Part shown: one piece after another, positions 10,866 through 20,163 of the stretch
Position numbering within the stretch: position 1 is the first letter of the stretch
Layout: every line of letters starts with the position of its first letter
DNA from: Ophiosphaerella korrae
Lineage: Eukaryota; Ascomycota; Dothideomycetes; Pleosporales; Phaeosphaeriaceae
NCBI GenBank assembly: GCA_028456385.1
Contig: JALNQF010000153.1
Coordinates: forward strand, 40,218 to 104,217
DNA: 64,000 bases
Direction: 5' to 3'
Notes under the pieces: model-generated
Seen by the model: the letters and a program-made list of their open reading frames with translations, nothing else
What the model was told of the DNA's origin: nothing
The model's database searches: none
Program-made: the position numbers and the translations under genes

Positions 10866-12630
10866 ACTACTAAGTTATAGCTAACTAATACGGATAAAGC
10901 CACTCGAGCTTTAGCCGAAGGGGTTCCCTCTGGTGTCCCTAAATCGTATCGAGCCCTAGCAGACTATAGTGGGGTCCCTTCCGCTACTCTTTATGCTCGT
11001 GTATATGGCTGGCGCTCGATCGAAGAGAAGACCAAAGAGCAGCAATATCTCAAGGACTATGAAGAAGTTGCCCTCCTTAATTTTCTCTTACATTTATCTG
11101 ACCTTGGACAACCCGTTCGAATCAAGTTTATACCCTCTCTAGCCTTCTGCCTTACCTATTATCGAATAGAGTCGAATAGACCCCTGAAGCCCCCGGGTAA
11201 GAACTGGTTGAGGGATTTCTGGAGGCGGTATCCCGAGGCCGAACCGAGAAGAGTCTAGGCGCTGGACTGGAATTGTTATGAGAAGCATATTTATCCTAAA
11301 GTAGTGCACTAGTTTGAAGTTATTAAAAGGGTATTACGCGATCTAGCTGTTCTACTAGAGAATTTCTATAATATGGACGAGACTAGAGTGATGTTATCTA
11401 TGCTAGGCTTAGCAAAGGTCCTTATACTGAAGAGTGATCCGCGTAAGTATAGAGGTGCGCGTGGTAAGCGTGAGGTTGTAACTGCGATTGAGTGTATTAG
11501 CGCCGATGGTAGGTATTTAAACCTTATAATTATCTGGCTAGCTGCAACCTATTGGAGTAACTGGTCTACATTTGAAACCCCTGGATGGTAATATGCGTTA
11601 AATGAATCTGGATACACCGACTTATATATTAGTTTACAGTGGCTCTAACGCATCTTTGATCTTGAAACTAAGGACTAAGCTAATAGTAAACCTTGAGTGC
11701 TGCTTTGCGACGGCTTTGGAACGCATGAAATTGTCTAAATTCTAGAGTTTTGTCTCTTGAATAACATTATATTATGTTGTCTTCTCTCTTACACCTCGTA
11801 TAAGCTATAGCTATGCGATGTTGCTATATTTGCCCCTCTGAAGGCTGCCTATCGCGAAGAAGCCAAACTACTAGAGCGAGGAAACGTAAATAAAGTAGGT
11901 AAAGAGCATTTTAACTCTCTGTATAGCTCTGTAAGGATTAAAGCCTTTAAGCCTAGGAATATTAAGGCTAGATTTGCTGCATGTGGATTGTTCCTATTTA
12001 ATCTAGATCGAGTGCTTAACACTATGACGAAGCCCCCCTGAGCTGACTACTACGGAAGCTGACAAGGTAATAGTAGGGCCTTGTTAACCAGTAGAGCTAT
12101 GCCAACTACAAGACGCAGCACTGCAGTCCCCTAAGACGCTAGTATTAGTAGAGGGCGTTACATCGCTATAGAACATGATTATGCAGCAGCAGCATCATTA
12201 TTATTATACTTACGCTCGTGATGAGACAGGTAGATGGCGCCTACAGAGGCTCGTACAAAAGCTTGTTAAAGCCGCTTAAATATCCTTTGCAAAGGGAATC
12301 CTCTAGTAGAATCATATCTGACTCTTAATGAAGATCAACGATGAAGCGAAGGTACGTTGGTTGACTAAGCCAGTAGTGCTAGGAACAGCGAGGGTTATGA
12401 GCTACGAGGACCTTAAAGAAGCTCGGGCGAAGCGTGCTAAGAAAGACGCTGCCAAAGAGGCTAAAAAGGGGAAACGTGGGCGGAAGCGAAAGAGTGCGCC
12501 AGAGGCAGATGCCCCTAAGACAGATTTGTCGGAACCAAAGGCGAAGAGGGTGAGGAATGTGAGAAAGGTAAAAACATCAGAAACGAGCAGAGCAGAGTCA
12601 GGGAGGGTTCCGGTAGCGCAGATGTATTAG
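10866..12630 (+). pseudogene. Decayed pogo/Fot1-type DDE transposase
   Basis: Translated pieces show a psq-like helix-turn-helix (ARALAEGVPSGVP), then the DDE core: FYNMDETRVMLSMLG, YRGARGKREVVTAIECISA, LLCDGFGTHE, and a later CDVAIFAPLKAAYREE. The Lys/Arg-rich C-terminus (12328-12630) contains VMSYEDLKEARAKRA. Many in-frame stops interrupt it, mainly TAG where the family has Trp or Gln, plus at least one frame change before 12328. C-to-T and G-to-A changes creating TAG are the RIP pattern. Non-functional. Confidence 0.8.
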
Positions 12631-12732
12631 GATAGTGTCGTTAGGCTTGCTTTCAAGTGTCGTAATTATAATTACTTAGAGTCAAATCAGAGGTTTCGTA
12701 ATTCATTGAGGATAGGATAATGCCTTGAGGAA

Positions 12733-12868
12733 CGAAAGCCTTGGCACCTAACCTTACGTATCCGGTTAGGCGTAATTGACAAGCACGTGATTTACTACAG
12801 CACAAGAAGGCACTTCTCTATCACACAACCCTATAGCCAGTGCGGGTCGGCCGCCCTCCCTGCTGGCG
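12733..12868 (+). repeat. Left arm of the HET-flanking inverted repeat
   Basis: Near-identical to the reverse complement of 15627-15762. It contains an internal imperfect palindrome, CCTAACC...GGTTAGG (about 12757-12780), that could form its own hairpin. Confidence 0.85.
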
Positions 12869-13055
12869 GTGGCGGCATCGAATGCCAAATCATATCGGTT
12901 TTGAGAAGCTGAGCCGCTTTGCACCGCCTCCTGTCCCGTCATCCGAACTCGTTTGTTCTTCCATGTTGCAGTTCCAGTTCCACAGCACGTGATAGAACGA
13001 AGCCGTCAGTACCACCTATTAAGCTCCTTATCCAACCCACTTACTGACGTTACAA

Positions 13056-15095
13056 CTATATAATTTCCATGAACCCCATATTCGCGTCCGAGAACCACAA
13101 CGATGACCTACTGATAGTAAAGATACCAATCCTCCGATAAAGTTGCCTATGCCCCGTATCCTTGACGCCGTAGTGTTGCACACTATAAGACGCGATGATG
13201 GGAGTAAGGACAAGGCCCCTGTAATCTCCTATTAGATGGTCCTCTTGATCCTCTTGAAGAAGTAGGCACCATACTTTGTCGGTATGTTGTCCCCGTTCGA
13301 AGAACGGATGCTTTAGTGCAGTTGTAATGTCAGCGACAACTGATCCAAGTGACATATCATCCCTCTTGTAGGGGGGTCCGCTGCCTGGCCATTCGCTGCT
13401 TTCCTTTGTTAAGATGTGCTTATATATTCCTTGCCAGATGCCACAATGTGTGTCCCAATATGTATCCCAATATGCTGCTTTTATCGGACCATGCAGAATC
13501 AACCTTCCAGAAGTGACCTGGCCGAATGGATCAGGTCCGGCGAGCTGGGTGTTACAGCCGCTAACTTTCGTTCGCCACTGATATTGCTCCGCCTGTGGAA
13601 TACGAAAGGATATAGTCTGGTTGGCTGACATCCATGACCAGGATGGAGCAACATAAGAGGATAGATGCCAGTCGTCTAATTCGTTGCAACTACTACTAAG
13701 ATAGAACCAGAGCAAGTCTTCTAGGAGGGTGTTCCGCCACATTCCAGCAAGGTACACTGTATCCAAGCTTGAATGGAACAACCTCGCTATTCCAGCAAGG
13801 GCGGGAAGCTTGTCGGTTAAGTTGCTTAGTTTTCGACTCGAGTATTCTTCTGCAACTTTTCGCCAGCCGCGTGAATCATAGGTTATGTCAAGCTCAAATT
13901 CTTTGACTCTCGGACCAGTTCTAAAGGACACAGTCTGACATTGCCAGCCCAGCGCGTCTTTACCGTAGCTCACCACGCACCAAGATAATAGTCGCTCCTG
14001 TAAAGTCCATCCACGATGGTTGATGGGTTCCCGGGAAAATGGCGTCGGCGAGTATCCAGGTCCTAGGAGCAAGTCACGTCCTTCCGCCTGAGAGACGTAA
14101 GGAACACGGTATGTCATTTTAGCTGACAAAGGGATCTGGCAGAAGATGCCGTTATGACAATCAGCCGATGCACAGGCGCAGATAGTAAGAAACGCGGTTC
14201 CATATACATCTGCCATTTTGCTGGACTCTAATTGCCAATCTCTCGCACAATCTTGTATGATGCACAGGGAATCGACCCAGAGGTATTTGAAACCAAGTTT
14301 ACGCGTAACAATAATAGCATCTCGAATGGTCCGTGGTATCGCTGACATCCTAATGCCTCTTTCATGCTTTGCAAGATTGGTGGACGTCAACTTTGTTGAC
14401 TGATGTGAAGACCCCCAGCAGTAACTGAGGGCAAGATATTCGCCCCGCCGATCGCTGCTTCTCGGGATGTGCAGCCTGACGGTATTATCTTCTGGTTCCC
14501 CAACGTCCAGAATCCGGGTGGGCATTATCGATTGTCGCTGGCGCTGACAGGCAACGTGAGAGCTTCTACAAGATTGAATCCAGCATCCAATAGTCCGATA
14601 TGATTCCTCACTATCCCAAGATGTCGGGTTAGGCCTTAAAATACCATGCGTAGCTGCAGAATCAGTCCCCGAAGCGTAAATATAAAGCGTTGTGAGTAAC
14701 GACCACTCAACTCTTATTACAATGCCTGCCGGGCTGCTGCTAAGGAGAATTGGAGATTTTTTGTCAAGCTTCGACCGACGAAAATCATAAGTCTTATTAG
14801 CTATAGTCCAGACTAATAAGCCGCAAATAGCACATTTCTCCCTCGCTGATATTTGTAAGGCTTCTATGGTTGCATAAGGGATTTCAACAGAACTTAGAAA
14901 GCCGTGTTCAGTTTGAGAGCCAGATGCTACCATTTCGGAACGTTGAATGAAGTCGGGTATAACCTCCGTCAAGAATGACTGTCGACATCGATCGCAAAGT
15001 CGGCTTTGGCTACCGAATGACGCATCTACCCAGCTTTGTTTTGGCCAGATTTGAAGCCATACCACCAGTCTTCGCAGCTGTGAGACAATATCCAT
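13056..15095 (-). CDS. HET-domain protein inside inverted repeats
   Basis: Intact single-exon 679-aa protein starting at a true ATG (15095). The HET domain is at about residues 215-380: YLALSYCWGS, AIPRTIRDAI, YLWVDSLCIIQD, MADVYGTAFLTI and RGWTLQERLLS are the hallmark motifs. An N-terminal ~200-residue region has paired cysteines (CDRCRQSF; CAICGLLV) seen in the long HET subfamily. A later APSWSWMSANQ motif also fits the family. The frame has no stops although the neighbouring transposase is heavily decayed, so it may still be functional or be a younger insertion. It is flanked on both sides by 136-bp inverted repeats. Function is inferred only. Confidence 0.88.
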   Translation of the reverse strand: MDIVSQLRRLVVWLQIWPKQSWVDASFGSQSRLCDRCRQSFLTEVIPDFIQRSEMVASGSQTEHGFLSSVEIPYATIEALQISAREKCAICGLLVWTIANKTYDFRRSKLDKKSPILLSSSPAGIVIRVEWSLLTTLYIYASGTDSAATHGILRPNPTSWDSEESYRTIGCWIQSCRSSHVACQRQRQSIMPTRILDVGEPEDNTVRLHIPRSSDRRGEYLALSYCWGSSHQSTKLTSTNLAKHERGIRMSAIPRTIRDAIIVTRKLGFKYLWVDSLCIIQDCARDWQLESSKMADVYGTAFLTICACASADCHNGIFCQIPLSAKMTYRVPYVSQAEGRDLLLGPGYSPTPFSREPINHRGWTLQERLLSWCVVSYGKDALGWQCQTVSFRTGPRVKEFELDITYDSRGWRKVAEEYSSRKLSNLTDKLPALAGIARLFHSSLDTVYLAGMWRNTLLEDLLWFYLSSSCNELDDWHLSSYVAPSWSWMSANQTISFRIPQAEQYQWRTKVSGCNTQLAGPDPFGQVTSGRLILHGPIKAAYWDTYWDTHCGIWQGIYKHILTKESSEWPGSGPPYKRDDMSLGSVVADITTALKHPFFERGQHTDKVWCLLLQEDQEDHLIGDYRGLVLTPIIASYSVQHYGVKDTGHRQLYRRIGIFTISRSSLWFSDANMGFMEII

Positions 15096-15626
15096 GCCGA
15101 CGCCCCGAAGTGCGAGATTTGAGGAGATCGGATCATGCCTGCGTAGGCGTTACGATTAGTTAATTTCGGGCTCCTATGTCGTGACCACGCTCATGCTTGC
15201 ATGCACGTGGGTGCGTTTTCTAGCAGGCTTACGATAATAGAGGCTACCTTCTCCAGGCTTTCTTCAGCGACTAAAGTGGAGCCTGTTGACTTAAAGCTAG
15301 AGGAGGCTAGGCCAAGATGTGCACAAGACGGAATGTGCTTACAATTGAGGAGTTGCTGCAGACGACAAATCTGTTGTGACTCTGCGGACCATGCAGCTTT
15401 CTTTAACTATCTGATGGATGGTAGGCGAGGAAGGAGAGACGGCGGGGGCGCCAGGATGAGCGCGCCAGGGCGACGGCGACCCCCTACATTAGAGCGATGT
15501 TGGACTCAGCTAGTCAGGCTAAGATGCTCATCGAAGCGAGTCTCGGCAGAACGTAATTCCATTTCGTTTGCAGACTCCCTCTAGTGTGATGATGGCAAAC
15601 ATGATAAGGTGCCTGTCCTGTCGCTA

Positions 15627-15762
15627 CACTAGCAAGGAGGGCGGCCGACCCACACTGGCTATAGGGTTGTGTGATAGAGAAGTACCTTCTTGCACTGTAG
15701 CAAATCACGTGCCTGTCAATTGCGCCTAACCGGATACGTAAGGTTAGGTGCCAAGGCTTTCG
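15627..15762 (-). repeat. Right arm of the HET-flanking inverted repeat
   Basis: Reverse-complement partner of 12733-12868, about 93% identical by eye, with all differences transitions. Confidence 0.85.
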
Positions 15763-16260
15763 CTTATGCAACCCCGCGTCTGGAACTGAGCATAGCCACA
15801 TGCTGACAGCTGACAAGCTTGGCAGATGAATGACATAAGTAAATTATGCAACACCAATATGTCTAAGGTTGAATCCTCTAGCCAAAATTGGCGGCTGCGC
15901 TGATCAGAAGTACCGACCGGGGTGGCGAGATTGCATGAATCCGCGCGCCACGCCAGCCATAAGGCTGACGATAGCTTAATATCGTTACAGCCGATTCTTA
16001 AGGATCAGATGCGACTATCTAGGAGCAATTTAGGAAACTAAGGCTTTGTTGTGGTGGCATACAGAAAGGATATGGTTTTGCCATGAAAGAAGGCTCCGCG
16101 CGCCTTAGGCATAAAAGGGGGTGGTAGAGATTGTAATCCTTAGATCAAACGGGGCGTGGAGTGTCTCAAGAAGGTATAAAAATTATTCCGTTCAAGATGC
16201 AGCAAGAATTAGTTGCTATAAGAGAGATATAATAGTTTAAAGTTAAAGTACCCCTACTTT

Positions 16261-16301
16261 GTCTCGCAACACCGTGCGTCCCGCAACTTAGGGATAGACG
16301 T
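16261..16301 (-). repeat. Right terminal inverted repeat of Fot1-like element
   Basis: Ends in ...GGGATAGACGT followed by TA; it pairs with 10261-10301. Confidence 0.8.
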
Positions 16302-16303
16302 TA

Positions 16304-17529
16304 GGCCTATAAGGCAGCTTATACATACGTAAGACCTTAGCAGAGCCCGTCCAACAGTGCCCCATAGGATGCTTCATATTATAGGGATGTTAAACCAATA
16401 CACACACCCAATAAAATTCTTTCAAGGGGAATTGATTTCCATTTCTACAATATGAACTACCTGGAAGAGGGATACCGTGATGCCATCAATGAAGTGATGA
16501 GGGCAGATAATTTTCGAACTATAGAATCGTGTTACGGGATAACAGCTATGAGGTAGGATTACCTTATCCTAAAGGAGAGATACCGAGGACATCGGGAGTC
16601 CGGAGGATCCCTTTCTCCGATTCCAGAGTATAACAGACCTAGCTTTGTGTCCGATTGCGCTTGGACAGGAGTCTGATCAACTTAGTCAATACGGTCGATC
16701 ATTCTGTAGTTTTCCCAACCCACAACACTTCCTCACCTTTGTGCTTTCTGCCTACTCTAGTCCTCAGAGGAATTTTCCGAGCGTGGTTTTGGATATGTGT
16801 TATTGGTGTTTTGAGTGAGATATGTTTCTCTTCGAATGTCATTGTATGGCTTTAGAACCTTGGCAAAGGATTCGATGATAATTCGCAGTATCTCATCCCA
16901 GATAGATTCCATTTTGATCAGATGCTGAGCCTAGTACTAGAGTAGTTGATTACTAATCTGAGAGGCTTGGTCTCTCTTATATATCTATGGATCATCATTG
17001 TAGAGATACCTCTTATAATGATATAGTGTACTATCTAAGTTCATTGTACAAAGACACTATCTCTATCACATGCTTAAATCAACAAAATTTTCTGTGTCTA
17101 GATACAGTGAGTTATCGTATAGGATAGTTTCTTTGTGGAGAGAGACGAATGGATTCTTATCTCTCATTTTGCATGTGCTTCAGGCCATTATGTATTGTGG
17201 CATTGGCCGTTTGCGTTTGGAATCCGGGCAATTGACGGTTTGGCTGCCTTTTCTGCAAGCTGTCTTCAAGGATCATTTGGCACCAATGGCCATTGTACCC
17301 GGGTACAGAGAAACCTATGTGCTTAGCAGTCAGCCTCGTATCTGCTGACCTCCGCCATGTCATCGTCAATAATTACTTGATCACGGCCATTGCAGCTCGA
17401 TCATATTTTCATATTTTCAAGCCTAGTATCCAGAGCCTTCACCACGCTAAGACAATGCAGAACGAACACCCTAACATTGAGGTTGGTTAAATAAGGGCTA
17501 AGCCTCGGTAAGCGCAAACAGAATTATAG
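16304..17529. other. AT-rich region, no gene seen
   Basis: Low-GC sequence with only short ORFs. I find no recognisable domain on either strand. It continues the repeat island and probably consists of decayed repeats. Confidence 0.4.
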
Positions 17530-18245
17530 CAAGGCTGTCATCTTATGTTCATAGGAGGTATAGTGGTTACCCTGGCTTCGTATCATTTATTGCATCGGAT
17601 CCAGAACTGATGATAGTGCGTCACTTTGACGAACTTCATACTCGAGCCTTGCTTCTCACGCAAGATCAGCTTTTTGAGATGGAAGAGCGATTTAACACGC
17701 TCAATACTAAGTTCACCACGCAACGCGAGACGGATAATAGTACATTTCGGCACGAAAGAAACGAAAGCTGGCAACTAGATGAGGAATTGACCCCAAAGTC
17801 ACTGATATATGGTATGGCTTCAAGAAAGCCAGAGAGGAGAAACCGGCTGGGTCGATTTTGCTCACGAATAACATAGACAAGCTGTTGCTCAAGTACCATG
17901 CTGTTTAGTCGTTGCCAAAACCTCTCAAATGGAACCCAGAAACCCTTCAAAAAGTGGCCCAAGAATAATGGATGTTTTTACGAAACTAGTAATGACAAGG
18001 AGACCATCGAAAACACTGGGGGGGGCATTGATGATAAAGAAGCTTCATTTGTGATGGATGTTGAAAACTTGGTCGCTCTTGCCGCGTCGGTGCTTTTCAT
18101 AGCTCTCTTGTGGGTCTTGCAGGTAGTGAATTCAACCAATTCGAAATTGGTTGTCATCACGGTTTTTGTATTGGCTTGTTTAGTATTGCTATGGTTCGGA
18201 ATGTCTGGGTCACCATTTCAGATTCTGGCAGCTACAGCTGGGTAA
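17530..18245 (+). pseudogene. DUF6594-family gene remnant
   Basis: The N-terminal part reads GYPGFVSFIASDPEL then MIVRHFDELHTRALLLTQ, the typical opening of DUF6594 membrane proteins. The middle (from about 17800) continues in another frame with LLLKYHAV, an in-frame TAG, then SLPKPLKWNPETLQKVAQE and more stops. The C-terminal end returns to an open frame with two hydrophobic segments (VLFIALLWVLQVV; VVITVFVLACLVLLWFGM) and closes with ILAATAG. Frame changes could partly be introns, but the clustered stops (TAG, TAA, TGA within 60 nt near 17970) argue for decay. No cellular role is established for the family. Confidence 0.65.
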
Positions 18246-18771
18246 ACTCATCTATGAATTCGGCGAAGTTCTTGTTACTGATCATATCGCGGATATTCAG
18301 CTGTTCTGGTTGTCTTCGTACAGCCGATTAGTTAATCCTAAAGTACGCCGATAGCGACGCGTACCTGCAAACGCTATATATTGGCAAACTGCCTTTCAAA
18401 ACACTCTTCGTCCCTATAGGTTCATTTCTTCGCACTGATATCAGCACCATTGCCGTCAGCGCGCCATTAGTGCCAAATGCAAGCGAGGATGAAATAGAGG
18501 ATCATATTCCGCATTACCAAGGTGCTGGTTTGAGCTCAGATGGCAATGGATAACATGCGATTCAGAGCCCTCCATGTGGTTACCATCTGAACATTGGCCA
18601 CGGCCTTCGGCTGTCTCAGGGAGGACAATCGGCATCGGCGTCGGGAGTGGTGAGGTTTAGGTATGCAACCTCCAGGTTTAGCAACAGTCGCGCAAATCAT
18701 TTCATTCTAACGTTTTCTTTTTCTTACTGTAGAGGGGTCTAGGGTTGAAGTAAATAGATTAGCAGTACTCT
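18246..18771. other. Spacer in decayed region, no gene seen
   Basis: No recognisable coding sequence between the DUF6594 remnant and the kinase fragment. Confidence 0.35.
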
Positions 18772-19045
18772 AGCCATTGCTCGCACCGAAGCTTCTAGAA
18801 ACTGTAGGGTGGTCGAAGCCTCCTATAATCATGTTCCTAGATGCAGGAATAAACTCAAGATCAGGATAGCGTCCCTTAGAGAAGGCAATTGATACCTCGT
18901 GATTGGGTAGATCCTTGTAGGGCTTAGAGCCAGCCATGATCTCATAAGTAGTAGAACCGAGAGCAAAGACCCGAGTTTTCGCTGATGTATCTTTGCTGGG
19001 AAGTTTATGGCTGGTCTTATAATAGACGAGTGGTGAATTCGCGTC
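18772..19045 (-). pseudogene. Protein kinase C-lobe fragment
   Basis: The translated minus strand gives KTRVFALGSTTYEIMAGSKP then YKDLPNHEVSIAFSKGRYP, the activation-segment-to-helix-F part of a protein kinase (normally DIFALGSxxYE...G). No N-lobe, HRD or DFG motif is present nearby, and upstream sequence in this frame is unrelated. It ends about 274 bp later. It is a truncated copy of a family common in these fungi, without predicted activity. Confidence 0.55.
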
Positions 19046-19150
19046 GGTACGCGATTTTGCGCGCGCGTTTGCGAGGAATCCACATCGCGACCACACCATA
19101 ACCCACCCGTGTCCATGGACCATCCCTCCCTCACCCAACAACCAGCAAAA

Positions 19151-19693
19151 ATGACCACCACCACGCCCTCCCCGCAAACCTGGACCCTCCGCCTCAAATC
19201 CCACAAAACAACCCTCTTCCTGCACATCGACCCCCTCACCACCTTCGCCGCGCTAAAATCCCACATCTACACCATCCTCTCCGCAACCCCACTCACACAC
19301 CCGCACGACCCACACGCGCCCATCCCGCTGCCCGATTCCCCCGCAGACATCCAGCTTGGGCGCGCAATCGACGCCAACGATCCGCACGCGGGCTTCGCGC
19401 TGGGCGAATGGGAGCACACGCCGCCGAGTAGCGAGGACGAGGGTAAAGGCAAGGGCAAGGGCAAGGCGGTGGCGGCGGGGGTGGTGCGGCAGGCGCGGGA
19501 GTGCGTCAAGGGCGCGGGGATCAAGGACGGGGATGTTTTGGCGTTTCGGTGGGTTGGGGAGGGCATGTGGGATGGGGGGGAGGAGGAAGAGAAGGAGGGT
19601 AAGATGTGGGGGGTGCAGATTGCGAGTTTTGAGGATGCGTATGGGGTGGTGAATGAGGGGGATGTGGGTGGGGGGAGTGAGTTTGAGGGATGA
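19151..19693 (+). CDS. Conserved hypothetical protein, possible ubiquitin-like fold
   Basis: Predicted 180-aa acidic protein. The N-terminal part (TWTLRLKSHKTTLFLHIDPL, then TFAALKSHIYTIL) has the strand-strand-helix spacing of a ubiquitin-like fold: a beta hairpin followed by a helix that starts with a hydrophobic 'L/F xxLK'. A Gly/Lys low-complexity linker and a Glu-rich segment follow. ATG 19151 has a good context (AAAAATGACC); an upstream in-frame ATG at 19115 would add 12 residues. I do not recognise a named family. Its start lies about 100 bp from the kinase fragment on the other strand. Confidence 0.6.
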   Translation: MTTTTPSPQTWTLRLKSHKTTLFLHIDPLTTFAALKSHIYTILSATPLTHPHDPHAPIPLPDSPADIQLGRAIDANDPHAGFALGEWEHTPPSSEDEGKGKGKGKAVAAGVVRQARECVKGAGIKDGDVLAFRWVGEGMWDGGEEEEKEGKMWGVQIASFEDAYGVVNEGDVGGGSEFEG

Positions 19694-20163
19694 AGGGTAA
19701 GGGAGATGGGAAGGGTGCGCTTTGGGGGTGGCGTTGTGAGGTTAATGCGAGGCGTTGGGGTTTTGGTGTGGATTTGGGCGGAGGGGAAAGGGGTGCTGCA
19801 TGGGAGACTTGGTGGGCATTTTACGGCGATAAGAGGGGGTTTGGCAAGGGTCATGCCGGGCCATACACTACGAAGCAAGTCTGTCTCTACACTGGAGTAG
19901 AATACAGAGCACAAACCCAGTCCAACCACGCTGCCAGCATCAACAACACGCTCACAGGCACATCGTGGAAGCTGGGGTGCCTCCATCAGCACACATACAT
20001 ACCCGAGAATGGAAGCCATCCAATACTTTCATGTCACACGTACGTCATGTTCACCAAACGTGTACACCCACGCACAAGGCACGTTCACCATGCCAGAAAA
20101 GCCCCACGTAAAAGCAAAGTCTATTCCATTCCCATTTTCGGATATCAATCACATACTCTATTT

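Larger units (their letters stand above)
12733..15762. mobile_element. Inverted-repeat unit carrying a HET gene
   Basis: 136-bp inverted repeats (12733-12868 and 15627-15762) enclose an intact HET gene on the minus strand. I count 10 mismatches between arms, all transitions. I see no transposase inside and no clear target-site duplication, so it could be a non-autonomous transposon with cargo or a local inverted duplication. It sits between the stop codon and the right terminal repeat of the Fot1-like element. Confidence 0.6.
10261..16301 (+). mobile_element. Fot1/pogo-type DNA transposon with nested insertion
   Basis: The element is bounded by 41-bp terminal inverted repeats (10261-10301 and 16261-16301, two mismatches by eye) and flanked on both sides by TA (10259-10260, 16302-16303), the target duplication of Tc1/mariner-Fot1 elements. 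A decayed pogo-type transposase lies inside (10866-12630). Removing the inner unit 12733-15762 leaves about 3.0 kb, with roughly 600 bp of non-coding sequence on each side of the transposase. That symmetry supports the nested model. It is non-autonomous in this copy. Confidence 0.75.

Noticed and set aside
15201..15584. 127-codon plus-strand ORF inside the HET-carrying unit
   Set aside because: It has an ATG and lies divergent from the HET gene, but there is no recognisable domain, and its end is close to the right inverted-repeat arm. It would be worth calling only if other copies of the unit conserve it.
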